Positions 48,390-57,860 of a stretch of DNA of 64,000 nt are shown piece after piece. The notes beneath the pieces were generated by a model that searched no databases, had not been told where the DNA came from, and saw only the letters and a list, made by a program, of their open reading frames with translations. This DNA is from Mycobacterium sp. 1100029.7 (GTDB taxonomy: Bacteria; Actinomycetota; Actinomycetes; Mycobacteriales; Mycobacteriaceae), in the NCBI RefSeq assembly GCF_001665235.1, contig NZ_LZSC01000038.1:186001-250000 (forward strand), in the 5' to 3' direction. The position numbers and the translations under genes were made by a program. Each line of letters starts with the position of its first letter. The first letter of the stretch is position 1.

Positions 48390-49384
48390 GAGGCGAGCAC
48401 CTCCGGGTTGACGAGATGGGCGGGCGTGTTGCCGGACAGCAACGCTTCCAGATCGTCGGCGACCATCTGCGCCTGCCGGGCCTCAGTGTCCCACGTGGCG
48501 CCGCCGATATGAGGCGTCAGCACGACGTTGGGCATGCCCACCAACGGGTGATCGGTCGCCAGCCATTCGCCGCTGAAGTGGTCCAGTCCCGCCGCGGCCA
48601 CCTTGCCGTTGCGCAGCGCCTCGACCAGGGCGTCGGTGTCGTGCAGCTGTGCGCGGGCGGTGTTGAGGAAGACCGCGCCGTCGCGCATGGCCGCGAACTG
48701 CGCCGCACCGATCATGCCGGTGGTGTCGTCGTTGACCGGTGCGTGCAGCGAGATGACGTCGGCCTCGGCCAGTAGTTCCTCGAGGCTGTGGTGCGCCTCG
48801 TCGTGATACGGATCGTGGGCGATGACGCGCAGTCCCAGCCCGGCCAGTCGCCACCGCAGGGCTTGTCCGACGGCGCCTAAACCCACCAAACCCGCGGTCC
48901 GCCCGGCGATCTCCCAGCCGCGAAATCTTTGATAGGGGATGCTGCCGTCGCGAAACATGTTGCCGCTGCGGACATCCGCGTCCGCGGTCAACAGGTGGCG
49001 GGTGACGGCCAACAGCAGGGCCACCGCCATCTCGGCGACCGCGTCGGCGTTGCGGGCCGGCGTATTCAACACCGGGATGCCCGCCGCGGTGGCGCCGGCG
49101 ATGTCGACATTGTTGGGGTCGCCGCGCGTGGCTGCGACGGCCCGCAGGCCCAGGTCGAACACCGGACCGCGCACCGAGTCGCTCTCCACCACAACGATGT
49201 CGGCGCGTTCGGCCTCGATCCGTTCGGCCAGCTGTTCGGCGCTGTAAATCCGCAGCGGGCTCGCCTCGAGCTCATTTATCCAAGGGTCATAGATCACATC
49301 GGCGAGCTGCCGCAGTTTCGCGAACCCCGGTCCACGCAACGGGGCTGTCACCAGGGCACGCGGTCTTGATGTCACGAATGCCAA
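48386..49384 (-). CDS. serA2: D-isomer-specific 2-hydroxyacid dehydrogenase (SerA2)
   Basis: 332 residues. NAD-binding motif GLVGLGAVGQALRWRLAG near residue 163, FLNTARAQLHD with the catalytic Arg-type region and LTPHIGGATWDTE with the catalytic His. It matches Rv0728c. It lacks the C-terminal ACT domain of true biosynthetic SerA, so a role in sugar-acid oxidation with fucA and xylB is more likely than serine synthesis. The start may instead be GTG 49375. The divergent xylB starts 12 bp away. Confidence 0.88.
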   Translation of the reverse strand: MAFVTSRPRALVTAPLRGPGFAKLRQLADVIYDPWINELEASPLRIYSAEQLAERIEAERADIVVVESDSVRGPVFDLGLRAVAATRGDPNNVDIAGATAAGIPVLNTPARNADAVAEMAVALLLAVTRHLLTADADVRSGNMFRDGSIPYQRFRGWEIAGRTAGLVGLGAVGQALRWRLAGLGLRVIAHDPYHDEAHHSLEELLAEADVISLHAPVNDDTTGMIGAAQFAAMRDGAVFLNTARAQLHDTDALVEALRNGKVAAAGLDHFSGEWLATDHPLVGMPNVVLTPHIGGATWDTEARQAQMVADDLEALLSGNTPAHLVNPEVLAS

Positions 49385-49396
49385 TGCTGGCGTACG

Positions 49397-50782
49397 GTGA
49401 CGCCCGTGTCACGTAACGGCGTCACGATCGGCATCGACATCGGCACCACGGCGGTCAAGGCGGTCGCCGCCGATGCCGATGGCCGGGTGACGGCACGGGC
49501 ACGCATCCCGCATCAGCTGCGGGTGCCGAGTCCGGATCGGCTCGAGCACGACGCCGACGAAGCGTGGCGGCGCGGTCCGCTGGCGGCCCTGGATCAGGTG
49601 CGCCGGCAAGTCCAGGGACCGGCCATCCGCGCTGTGGCCGTATCGGCAATGGTCCCGTCGCTGACCGCCGTGGACGGCGCGGGCCGGCCGGTTGCTCCGG
49701 GACTGCTCTACGGCGACGAGCGCGGCCGGGTCGTGGGCGATCAACCGCTCCCCGCACTGGGTGAAGCCGCCGAATTCCTGCGCTGGACGGCAGCCGGGGT
49801 CCCGGACGCGGCCGGATATTGGCCCGCGCCGGCGGTGGCCAATCATGCCCTGGCGGGCGAGGCGGTGATCGACTTCGCCACCGCGGCCACGTCTTTCCCG
49901 CTGTTCGACGGAACCGGTTGGGACCCGGCCGCGTGCGCCGAGCGCGGCGCCGCTGTCGAGCAGATGCCGCGGGTGCAGAGCATTGGAGCCGCGGCCGGTC
50001 AGCTGCCCGGGACCGATACGGTGCTGGGGATCGGCGCCGTCGACGCCCTGTGCGAGCAGATGGTGGCCGGCGCCGACCGCGACGGCGACGTGCTGGTGAT
50101 GTGTGGCACGACGCTGATCGTGTGGGTCACCGTCCCCGAGGCCCGTCAGGTCCCGGGACTGTGGACCATTCCGCACACCAAAGCAGGTAAAAGCCTGATC
50201 GGCGGCGCCAGCAACGCCGGTGGACTGTTTCTCGGCTGGGTGGATCGCGTCATCAGACCCGGCGATGCCGCTGGCGGTCTGCCGAAGGCCGATCCGCATC
50301 GGGTCCCGGTGTGGTCGCCCTACATTCGCGGCGAGCGCACCCCTTTCCACGACCCGGCCCGCCGGGCGGTGCTCGACGCCGTCGACCTGACCCACGACGC
50401 CGCCGCGCTGCGCAGAGCCGCATATGAGGCGTCCGGCTTCGTGGTCCGTCAGCTCATCGAACTCAGCGGGGCACCGGTCACGCGCATCGTGGCCACCGGT
50501 GGCGGAACCCGGGTGCAGCCCTGGATGCAGGCCATCGCCGACGCCACCGGCAGGCCCGTCGAAGTGTCCGGGGTGGCCGAGGGCGCCGCGCTCGGGGCGG
50601 CCTTTTTGGGCCGCATGGCCGTCGGACTGGAACCGTCCATCGCCGACGCCGATCGCTGGGTCGTGACCGACCGCGTCGTCGACCCCGACGCCGCCTGGGC
50701 GGACGCGGTGCAGGACCGCTATCGACGTTTCCTGGAGCTGGGCGACCGGCCGAGTGTCGGACCCGAAGATCTAGCGCGATAA
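49397..50782 (+). CDS. xylB: FGGY-family carbohydrate kinase (XylB)
   Basis: 461 residues. N-terminal ATPase motif GIDIGTTAVKAVAADADG and a C-terminal TRIVATGGGTRVQPWMQ segment identify an ASKHA-fold sugar kinase. It corresponds to Rv0729. GTG 49406 is a possible alternative start. It faces the serA2-fucA operon across 12 bp. Kinase, dehydrogenase, aldolase and a possible lactonase together form a plausible sugar or sugar-acid degradation route. The sugar is unknown. Confidence 0.88.
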   Translation: MTPVSRNGVTIGIDIGTTAVKAVAADADGRVTARARIPHQLRVPSPDRLEHDADEAWRRGPLAALDQVRRQVQGPAIRAVAVSAMVPSLTAVDGAGRPVAPGLLYGDERGRVVGDQPLPALGEAAEFLRWTAAGVPDAAGYWPAPAVANHALAGEAVIDFATAATSFPLFDGTGWDPAACAERGAAVEQMPRVQSIGAAAGQLPGTDTVLGIGAVDALCEQMVAGADRDGDVLVMCGTTLIVWVTVPEARQVPGLWTIPHTKAGKSLIGGASNAGGLFLGWVDRVIRPGDAAGGLPKADPHRVPVWSPYIRGERTPFHDPARRAVLDAVDLTHDAAALRRAAYEASGFVVRQLIELSGAPVTRIVATGGGTRVQPWMQAIADATGRPVEVSGVAEGAALGAAFLGRMAVGLEPSIADADRWVVTDRVVDPDAAWADAVQDRYRRFLELGDRPSVGPEDLAR

Positions 50783-50808
50783 CCGCCCGGGGGATCTAGG
50801 CTGGGGCA

Positions 50809-51474
50809 ATGACTGACCAGGACCGCAAAGCCGCCCGTAGAGAGATCGCAGACGCCCTGTTGAAAGCTCTTGAGCGACGGCATGAAATCGCCGACGTCGT
50901 GGTGGAGTCCGAGACCAAGGAAGCCGCGGTCCAGGGGATCGTCAAACTGCTCGACTCCTCTCGCCTGGCCGCCGAAGCCGTCATGGGAATGTCCTTCGAG
51001 CAGCTCACCATCGACTCGCGTCGCAAGATTCTCGCCGAGCTGGAGGACCTGAACAAACAGCTCAGCTTCACGCTCGGGGAGCGGCCGGCAAGCTCGGGGG
51101 AGAGCCTGGAGCTGCGGCCCTTCTCGGCCGATACGGATCGCGACCTGTTCGCCGTCCGCACCGAGGACGTCGGGTTCGCCGGTGACGGATCCGGCGGACC
51201 GGCGGGAAACCTGGACGACGAGATCCGCGCGGCGCTGGCCCGGGTCGACGACGAAGAGGCCGCGTGGTTCGTCGCCATCGATGGCGACGAGAAGGTCGGC
51301 ATGGTGTTCGGCGAGCTGGCTCACGGCGAGGTGTCGGTGCGGATCTGGATCCACCCCGACCACCGCAAGCGGGGTTACGGCACCGCCGCGCTGCGCAAGT
51401 CGCGTTCGGAGTTGGCGTGGTGTTTCCCCGCCGTGCCGTTGGTGGTTCGGGCGCCGGCCGCCAAACCGGCCTAG
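50809..51474 (+). CDS. GNAT-family acetyltransferase with a GyrA-like coiled-coil N-terminus
   Basis: 221 residues. The C-terminal half is a GNAT domain with the acetyl-CoA loop [17 protein letters not shown] near residue 183. The first 85 residues ([20 protein letters not shown] to [14 protein letters not shown]) resemble the DNA gyrase A coiled-coil segment ending in the L-T-x-x-R-K-I-L-x-E-L pattern. It corresponds to Rv0730. Its TAG and that of the convergent methyltransferase share a CTAG. The target is unknown. Confidence 0.78.
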   Translation: MTDQDRKAARREIADALLKALERRHEIADVVVESETKEAAVQGIVKLLDSSRLAAEAVMGMSFEQLTIDSRRKILAELEDLNKQLSFTLGERPASSGESLELRPFSADTDRDLFAVRTEDVGFAGDGSGGPAGNLDDEIRAALARVDDEEAAWFVAIDGDEKVGMVFGELAHGEVSVRIWIHPDHRKRGYGTAALRKSRSELAWCFPAVPLVVRAPAAKPA

Positions 51475-52412
51475 CCGCCGAGCACGGCGGTGACGGCGAT
51501 GCTGTTCTGCAGCGACTGCGCGCTGTCCCCCGTCAGAGCGGATAGCCCTGCCTCGGCGAACATGTCGGCGCGGGTCCGTGTCGACACCGTCCAGCCCGCA
51601 GCGGCCAGATAGTCCGCGGCCGGGGTGCGCTCGCCGTAGTACACCAGCGTCGACACGTCGACGTCGAAGCCGAATTGCCCCCAGCGGTCGGCCATGGCCT
51701 TGGCACGACGCTCCAGCAGCGGCATGCCGCCGTCGCGGTGGTATTCGGTGGCCAACCAGCTCCCGGGGGCGCTCAACGTGGTGATGGCGTCGAACAACCG
51801 GTCCTGTGCGTCCGGCGGCAGGTACATCAGTAAGCCCTCGGCGCTCCACGCCGTGGGCTTACTCTCGTCGAAGCCGCTGTGCCGCAACGCGTTCAGCCAG
51901 TCGTCTCGCAGGTCGACGGCCACCGTCCGGCGCTGCGCGGTGGGTTGGGCGCCCAAGTCCGCCAGCGCGGTGGTCTTGAACTCGATGACCTCGGGCTGGT
52001 CGACTTCGTAGACGACAGTGCCTGCGGGCCAGGCCAATCGGTAGGCGCGCGAGTCCAGACCCGCGGCCAGGATGACGGCCTGGCGCACGCCCGCGGCCGC
52101 GGCGTCGGTGAAGAAATCATCGAAGTACCGGGTGCGCACGGCCATCATGTTGACCATCCGCTGCAGGTTGAACTCCGCCTCGAGGTCGGCGTCGGGACCG
52201 ATACCGCCGCTCTCATCGGTGATCTCGCCGTCGAGCACGCCGATGAAGAAGTCTTTGCCCACCGCACGCACCAGCGGGTCGGCGAACGGGTCGTCGATCA
52301 GCGCGTCGGCTTGCTTGCTGGCCAAGGCCCGGGCGGCGGCGACCCAGGTCGCGGTCGCTCCCACGCTCGAGGCCAGATCCCAGCTGTCTTGATCGGTGCG
52401 AGTCATCCTCAA
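51471..52412 (-). CDS. PPM-type SAM-dependent methyltransferase, copy D (Rv0731c position)
   Basis: 313 residues. Signature [22 protein letters not shown]-binding [28 protein letters not shown] and [16 protein letters not shown] intact. An insertion with GGIGPDAD lies near residue 70. By position it is the Rv0731c homologue. The start overlaps the upstream copy E by ATGA. It is convergent with the GNAT gene, sharing the CTAG of both stops. Confidence 0.88.
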   Translation of the reverse strand: MRMTRTDQDSWDLASSVGATATWVAAARALASKQADALIDDPFADPLVRAVGKDFFIGVLDGEITDESGGIGPDADLEAEFNLQRMVNMMAVRTRYFDDFFTDAAAAGVRQAVILAAGLDSRAYRLAWPAGTVVYEVDQPEVIEFKTTALADLGAQPTAQRRTVAVDLRDDWLNALRHSGFDESKPTAWSAEGLLMYLPPDAQDRLFDAITTLSAPGSWLATEYHRDGGMPLLERRAKAMADRWGQFGFDVDVSTLVYYGERTPAADYLAAAGWTVSTRTRADMFAEAGLSALTGDSAQSLQNSIAVTAVLGG

Positions 52413-53329
52413 TCCCCCAACTTCGCAAAAACGTATTTGATGTCTCCGAACGCGGCCACCGACGGATCGTCGGGAAAGTCGAAACCGTTGTGCGCGTACA
52501 TCTCCGGAGTGCTGCGGACCGTCGTCTGCCAGCCCCGCTCGTTGAGGTAGGCCACCACGTCGTTGCGCTCACCGTCGTAGACCAGCTCCGACCAGTTCAA
52601 ATCCAGGCCCATGCGGCGCCAGCGGTCACTGAGCTCGGGGCCGCGTTTGCTTACGCGGTCGCGAATGTCGGGAACGTAGCCGGTGCCGATCCGGCTGCCG
52701 GGCGCCGACAGCGCGGTGATGTTGTCGAACAGGCGATCCTGGGCGTCGGGCGGCAGATACCCGAGGAGACCTTCGGCGATCCAGGCCGTCGGCTGCGTCG
52801 CGTCGAACCCGTTGGCGCGCAACGCCTCTGGCCAGTCGTCGCGCAGGTCTACCGCGACCGCGCGGCGATCGGTGCTCGGGGCGGCGCCGAGGTCAGCCAG
52901 CGTACGGCTCTTGAACTCGATGACCTGGGACTGGTCGATCTCGAAGAGGACGTTTCCGTCCGGCCACGGCAGCCGGTATGCACGAGTGTCCAACCCGGAC
53001 GCCAGGATGACCGCTTGGCGCACCCCGGCCTCGGCGGCGTCGAGGAAGAAGGTGTCGAAAAACCGGGTGCGCACCGCCATGCCCTCGCTGAGCCGCTGCG
53101 GGGTGAACGCGGGATCGTCCGGTGAGACCTCGACGTCGCCGTTCATCATCCGGATGAAGGCGTCCACGCCGACCGCGTTGACCAGCGGCTCGGCGAAAGG
53201 GTCGTCGATCAGCGGGTTGGGACCCCTGGACGCCATGGCGCGGCGCGCTGCCACCGCGGTGGCGGTTGCTCCCACGCTGGACGCCAAATCCCAGGTGTCG
53301 CCATCAAATCGCTTGCTCTCGGTGGTCAT
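52409..53329 (-). CDS. PPM-type SAM-dependent methyltransferase, copy E
   Basis: 306 residues. Signature [22 protein letters not shown]-binding [28 protein letters not shown] and [16 protein letters not shown] intact. The frame extends to 53392, but ATG 53329 gives the [14 protein letters not shown] opening that matches the family. It overlaps copy D by 4 bases and lies 10 bp after copy F, so F, E and D form one operon. Confidence 0.88.
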   Translation of the reverse strand: MTTESKRFDGDTWDLASSVGATATAVAARRAMASRGPNPLIDDPFAEPLVNAVGVDAFIRMMNGDVEVSPDDPAFTPQRLSEGMAVRTRFFDTFFLDAAEAGVRQAVILASGLDTRAYRLPWPDGNVLFEIDQSQVIEFKSRTLADLGAAPSTDRRAVAVDLRDDWPEALRANGFDATQPTAWIAEGLLGYLPPDAQDRLFDNITALSAPGSRIGTGYVPDIRDRVSKRGPELSDRWRRMGLDLNWSELVYDGERNDVVAYLNERGWQTTVRSTPEMYAHNGFDFPDDPSVAAFGDIKYVFAKLGD

Positions 53330-53339
53330 GGCGGCGCCC

Positions 53340-54248
53340 CTAACGCAGTGTCGCGATGACGGAGACGATGTTGCGTAGCTGGGACGTCTCATCGTCGGGG
53401 AACTCCAGGCCGTAATCGGCGAAATACTCCCGTCGCTCCCGGGTGGTCACATCCCAGCCGCGGGCGGTCAGGTACTCCACGACGTTGCTGCGCTCGCCGT
53501 CGAAGAAGAGTCCGGACAAGTCGATGTCGCAGCCCAGGTTGGCCCACCGGTCGTTGAACTGCTGCGCGCGTTCGGTCATCGTCCGCCCGGAGTCGCCGTG
53601 AAACTCGGTGGCCAGGGTGCTGCCGGGCGCCGACAGCGACGTGATGTTGTCGAAAAGCCGGTCCTGAGCCTCGGGCGGCAGATACATCAGTAAGCCTTCG
53701 GCGCTCCAGGACGTCGGTTGGCTCACGTCAAAGCCGCTGCTGCGCAGCGCTGCCGGCCAGTCGTCGCGCAGATCGACGCTGACGGTGCGCCGGTCGGCCG
53801 ACGGGGCGGCGCCCAGGCTGGCCATCGTGGCGGATTTGAAGTCGATGACCCGCGGTTGATCGACTTCGTACACCACGCTGCCGTTCGGCCAGGACAGCCG
53901 GTAGGCGCGCGCGTCCAGCCCGGCGGCCAGGATGACCGCCTGGCGGACACCGTCGCGGGCGGCATTGAGGAAGAAGTCGTCGAAGAAACGGGTGCGCACC
54001 GCGATCGAGTCGGTCTCGAGCTGTAGGTCGCGTTCGCCGTTGTCCGGCGTGTCCGCGGCGCCGATTTCGCCGTCGACCACGCGACGGAAGAAGTCGAGCC
54101 CGACCGCGCGTACCAGCGGCGCGGCGAACGGGTCATTGATGATCGGGTTGGCGTCGTTGCTGGCCACCGCGCGTGCCGCCGCGACCATGGTTGCCGTGGC
54201 GCCGACGCTGGAGGCCAGATCCCAACTGTCTTGGTCAGTCCGTGTCAA
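53340..54248 (-). CDS. PPM-type SAM-dependent methyltransferase, copy F
   Basis: 302 residues. Signature [22 protein letters not shown]-binding [28 protein letters not shown] and [16 protein letters not shown] intact. The start is TTG 54248 with GAGGTG upstream. It is the first gene of the F-E-D group and lies back to back with secY across a 288-bp gap. Confidence 0.87.
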   Translation of the reverse strand: MTRTDQDSWDLASSVGATATMVAAARAVASNDANPIINDPFAAPLVRAVGLDFFRRVVDGEIGAADTPDNGERDLQLETDSIAVRTRFFDDFFLNAARDGVRQAVILAAGLDARAYRLSWPNGSVVYEVDQPRVIDFKSATMASLGAAPSADRRTVSVDLRDDWPAALRSSGFDVSQPTSWSAEGLLMYLPPEAQDRLFDNITSLSAPGSTLATEFHGDSGRTMTERAQQFNDRWANLGCDIDLSGLFFDGERSNVVEYLTARGWDVTTRERREYFADYGLEFPDDETSQLRNIVSVIATLR

Positions 54249-54536
54249 GGTGCACCTCTTTCACTCTGCCAGCCGTCGGCCGTGGCCACACTGTCTCGGC
54301 GCCCAGCTTTGATATTTAGCAAATGCAACGAGCCAACAGAACTCTACGCCTCGTGGCTGTCCGCTTCCTGAATTTTCTGAACCCTTTTGGTACCGCTCCA
54401 AGCCGCCCTTTTAAGGATCTCCTCCGACCAGCTGTTAGTCTCGTACACGATTTGACGCGTGACGCCGTACGTCCTGGCCTGCGGGTGTTGAGCGCGCGTA
54501 ACGCAGGATTACCCCCCGGCCGCGCAGGAGGATAGA

Positions 54537-55862
54537 GTGCTTTCGGCTTTCATCTCGTCGCTGCGAACAGTCGACTTGAGACGGAAGATCCTCTTCACGC
54601 TTGGCATTGTCGTGCTGTATCGCCTAGGCGCCGCACTGCCGTCGCCCGGAGTGAACTTCCCGAACGTCCAGCAGTGCATTAAAGAGGCCAGTGGCGGCGA
54701 GGCCGGGCAGATCTACTCGTTGATCAACCTGTTCTCCGGCGGCGCGTTGCTCAAGCTGACGGTGTTCGCGGTGGGGGTGATGCCCTACATCACCGCGAGC
54801 ATCATCGTGCAGCTACTCACCGTCGTCATCCCGCGGTTCGAGGAACTGCGCAAGGAAGGCCAATCCGGCCAGGCCAAGATGACGCAGTACACCCGTTACC
54901 TGGCGATCGCACTGGCCATTCTGCAGGCCACCAGCATCGTGGCGCTGGCGGCCAACGGAGGTCTGCTGCAGGGCTGCTCGCTGGACATCATCGCCGATCA
55001 GAGCATCTTCACCCTGGTCGTCATCGTGCTGGTGATGACCAGTGGCGCGGCACTGGTCATGTGGATGGGTGAGCTGATCACCGAGCGCGGCATCGGTAAC
55101 GGGATGTCGCTGCTGATCTTCGTGGGTATCGCGGCCCGCATCCCCTCGGAGGGCAAGACGATCCTGGACAGCCGCGGCGGAATGATCTTCGCCGCCGTCC
55201 TGGGCGCCGCGCTGCTCATCATCGTCGGCGTGGTGTTCGTCGAGCAGGGCCAGCGCCGCATCCCGGTGCAGTACGCCAAGCGCATGGTCGGCCGGCGCAT
55301 GTACGGCGGAACCTCGACGTATCTGCCGCTCAAGGTCAACCAGGCCGGTGTTATCCCGGTCATCTTCGCGTCGTCGCTGATCTACATCCCGCACCTGATC
55401 ACCCAGCTGATCCGCAGCGGCAGCGGCGGCGTGGGCAACAGCTGGTGGGACAAGTTCGTCGGCACGTATCTGTCGGATCCCAGCGACCCGGTCTACATCG
55501 GCATCTACTTCGGGCTGATCATCTTCTTCACGTACTTCTACGTGTCGATCACGTTCAACCCCGACGAGCGCGCCGACGAGATGAAGAAGTTCGGTGGCTT
55601 CATTCCCGGCATCCGGCCCGGGAAGCCCACCGCGGATTATCTGCGTTATGTGTTGAGCCGGATCACGCTTCCGGGCTCTATCTACCTCGGGGCGATCGCG
55701 GTGCTGCCGAACCTGTTCCTGCAGATCGGCAACGCTGGAGCGGTACAGAACCTGCCATTCGGTGGCACGGCGGTTCTGATCATGATCGGCGTCGGGTTGG
55801 ATACGGTCAAACAGATCGAGAGTCAGCTCATGCAGCGTAACTACGAAGGGTTCCTCAAGTGA
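54537..55862 (+). CDS. secY: Preprotein translocase subunit SecY
   Basis: 441 residues, the central channel of the Sec translocon, with ten membrane segments expected. The conserved opening [19 protein letters not shown], the plug-adjacent region and the C-terminal cytoplasmic loops ([15 protein letters not shown]) fit the family. The start is GTG 54537 with GCAGGAGG upstream. The stop overlaps the adk GTG (GTGA). The gap upstream has TTGACG at 54454, but I find no good -10 for it. It is the first gene of secY-adk-mapA. Confidence 0.97.
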   Translation: MLSAFISSLRTVDLRRKILFTLGIVVLYRLGAALPSPGVNFPNVQQCIKEASGGEAGQIYSLINLFSGGALLKLTVFAVGVMPYITASIIVQLLTVVIPRFEELRKEGQSGQAKMTQYTRYLAIALAILQATSIVALAANGGLLQGCSLDIIADQSIFTLVVIVLVMTSGAALVMWMGELITERGIGNGMSLLIFVGIAARIPSEGKTILDSRGGMIFAAVLGAALLIIVGVVFVEQGQRRIPVQYAKRMVGRRMYGGTSTYLPLKVNQAGVIPVIFASSLIYIPHLITQLIRSGSGGVGNSWWDKFVGTYLSDPSDPVYIGIYFGLIIFFTYFYVSITFNPDERADEMKKFGGFIPGIRPGKPTADYLRYVLSRITLPGSIYLGAIAVLPNLFLQIGNAGAVQNLPFGGTAVLIMIGVGLDTVKQIESQLMQRNYEGFLK

Positions 55863-56404
55863 GAGTCGTTTTGCTGGGGCCACCGGGGGCAGGCAAGGGC
55901 ACGCAGTCCGAAAGACTCAGCGAGAAGCTCGGGATCCCGCAGATCTCCACCGGGGACCTGTTCCGCAGCAACATCGGCCAAGGGACCAAGCTGGGGCTTG
56001 AGGCCAAGCGCTACCTGGACGCCGGCGACCTGGTGCCCTCCGAGCTGACCAACCAGCTCGTCGACGACCGGATCGACGAGCCGGACGCGGCGAACGGTTT
56101 CATCCTGGACGGCTACCCGCGCTCGATCGAGCAGGCCAAGGCGCTGCACGACATGCTGGGACGCCGGGGCACCGACATCGACGCCGTGCTGGAGTTCCGG
56201 GTGTCCGAGGACGAATTGCTGCAGCGCCTCAAGGGCCGCGGCCGCGCCGACGACACCGACGACATCATCATCAACCGGATGAAGGTCTACCGGGACGAGA
56301 CCGCGCCGCTGCTCGAGTACTACGGAGACAAACTGAAGACCGTCGACGCCATTGGCGCGGTGGATGAGGTGTTCGCCCGCGCACTGCGGGCCCTGGGCAA
56401 GTAG
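55859..56404 (+). CDS. adk: Adenylate kinase
   Basis: 181 residues, the short form with a reduced LID domain typical of mycobacteria. P-loop [10 protein letters not shown] at residues 7-16, the NMP-binding region [10 protein letters not shown] and the [10 protein letters not shown] motif. It interconverts ATP, ADP and AMP. The start GTG 55859 overlaps the secY stop by four bases. Two bases separate it from mapA. Confidence 0.97.
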   Translation: MRVVLLGPPGAGKGTQSERLSEKLGIPQISTGDLFRSNIGQGTKLGLEAKRYLDAGDLVPSELTNQLVDDRIDEPDAANGFILDGYPRSIEQAKALHDMLGRRGTDIDAVLEFRVSEDELLQRLKGRGRADDTDDIIINRMKVYRDETAPLLEYYGDKLKTVDAIGAVDEVFARALRALGK

Positions 56405-56406
56405 CG

Positions 56407-57207
56407 ATGAACCCGCTGGCGCGGTTGCGGAGCCGCAAGGTGGTGCCGCAGCGCAGCGCCGGCGAACTCGACGCAATGGCCGCGGCGGGCGCCGTGGTCG
56501 CCACCGCGCTGCAGGCCGTCCACGCCGCCGCGGTCGCGGGTACCTCGACCCTGAGCCTCGACCAGATCGCCGAGTCGGTAATCCGGCAGGCCGGCGCGAT
56601 CCCGTCGTTCCTCGGCTACCACGGCTACCCGGCGTCGATCTGTGCATCCGTCAACGACCGGGTGGTCCACGGCATCCCCTCGGCCGCGGAAATCCTGGGT
56701 CCCGGCGACTTGGTGTCCATCGACTGCGGCGCGATCCTGGACGGCTGGCACGGTGACGCGGCGATCACCTTCGGTGTCGGCGCGCTCGATCCCGCCGACG
56801 AGGCGCTTTCCGCGGCGACCAGGGAGTCGCTGGAAGCCGGGATCGCCGCGATGGTCCCCGGCAACCGGCTGACCGACGTCTCCCATGCCATCGAAATGGG
56901 CACGCGTGCGGCCGAGACTCGCCACGGCCGTGCCTTCGGAATCGTCGAAGGCTACGGCGGCCACGGCATCGGCCGGCAAATGCACATGGACCCGTTCCTG
57001 CCCAATGAGGGATCCGGCGGTCGCGGACCGCTGCTGGCGCCCGGCTCGGTGCTGGCCATCGAACCCATGCTGACCCTGGGGACGGGCAGGACACGCGTGC
57101 TCGACGACGACTGGACCGTCACCACCACCGACGGATCCCGGGCGGCGCACTGGGAGCACACCGTGGCGGTCACCGATGACGGGCCCCGCATCCTCACCGT
57201 GAGCTGA
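56407..57207 (+). CDS. mapA: Type I methionine aminopeptidase
   Basis: 266 residues. It removes the initiator Met from nascent proteins. Metal ligands are recognisable: the Asp of [20 protein letters not shown], His in YGGHGIG, Glu in [10 protein letters not shown] and Glu in [11 protein letters not shown] short N-terminal extension precedes the fold. It follows adk after 2 bp. Confidence 0.95.
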   Translation: MNPLARLRSRKVVPQRSAGELDAMAAAGAVVATALQAVHAAAVAGTSTLSLDQIAESVIRQAGAIPSFLGYHGYPASICASVNDRVVHGIPSAAEILGPGDLVSIDCGAILDGWHGDAAITFGVGALDPADEALSAATRESLEAGIAAMVPGNRLTDVSHAIEMGTRAAETRHGRAFGIVEGYGGHGIGRQMHMDPFLPNEGSGGRGPLLAPGSVLAIEPMLTLGTGRTRVLDDDWTVTTTDGSRAAHWEHTVAVTDDGPRILTVS

Positions 57208-57211
57208 ACCT

Positions 57212-57239
57212 CGAACCAAACACCTACTCGACTCGTGTC
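57212..57239 (+). promoter_or_regulatory. Candidate SigL promoter in front of sigL
   Basis: CGAACC (57212-57217), 16 bp, CGTGTC (57234-57239). This matches the TGAACC-N16/18-CGTGTC type I recall for the M. tuberculosis SigL regulon, with one base changed in the -35. It lies 20 bp upstream of the sigL GTG, suggesting positive autoregulation of sigL-rslA. Confidence 0.65.
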
Positions 57240-57259
57240 AATGGGCAGGAGGTGATCGG

Positions 57260-57793
57260 GTGGCTCGGGGTGCTGGCACCGCTGCTGCTGAGGCCGCATT
57301 GATGAAGGCGCTCTACGACGAGCACGCCGCCGTCTTGTGGCGCTATGCGCTGCGCCTGACCGGTGACCGGAGTCAGGCCGAAGATGTCGTCCAGGAAACG
57401 CTGCTGCGGGCCTGGCAGCATCCGGAGGTCGTCGGCGACACCGAACGGTCGGCGCGAGCCTGGCTGTTCACCGTGGCGCGGAACATGATCATCGACGATC
57501 GGCGCAGCGCGCGCTATCGCAACGTCGTCGGCTCGCTCGACGAAGAGGGCGCACCCGAACAAGCCACGCCCGACGAGGTCAACGCGGCGCTGGACCGGCT
57601 GCTGATCGCCGACGCCATGGCGCAGTTGTCCGTCGAACACCGGGCCGTCATCGAGCGGTCCTACTACCGCGGATGGACCACCGCGCAGATTGCTGGCGAT
57701 CTCGACATTGCCGAGGGAACAGTGAAATCGCGATTACACTATGCCGTGCGGGCTTTGCGGCTCACTCTGCAGGAACTTGGGGTTACCCGATGA
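57260..57793 (+). CDS. sigL: ECF sigma factor SigL
   Basis: 177 residues. Region 2 (EDVVQETLLRAWQHPEVVGD and VARNMIIDDRRSAR) and region 4 (HRAVIERSYYRGWTTAQIA to EGTVKSRLHYAVRALRLTL) are clear. Nearly the whole sequence matches M. tuberculosis SigL as I remember it. It controls cell-envelope and polyketide genes there and is held inactive by RslA. The start is GTG 57260, after AGGAGG. It is followed by rslA. Confidence 0.95.
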   Translation: MARGAGTAAAEAALMKALYDEHAAVLWRYALRLTGDRSQAEDVVQETLLRAWQHPEVVGDTERSARAWLFTVARNMIIDDRRSARYRNVVGSLDEEGAPEQATPDEVNAALDRLLIADAMAQLSVEHRAVIERSYYRGWTTAQIAGDLDIAEGTVKSRLHYAVRALRLTLQELGVTR

Positions 57794-57860
57794 CAGCCCA
57801 ACCACCCATCCGTGTGGTCATCGGCTCCGAATGCTTGAAGGGTGACAGGAGATGGATGAA

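Noticed and set aside
35964..54248. Recurring short identical stretches considered as CRISPR or dispersed repeats
   Set aside because: They are conserved coding motifs of paralogous methyltransferases, not regularly spaced repeats.
54454..54536. TTGACG as the -35 of a secY promoter
   Set aside because: No acceptable -10 hexamer lies 16-18 bp downstream; the real secY promoter could not be placed.
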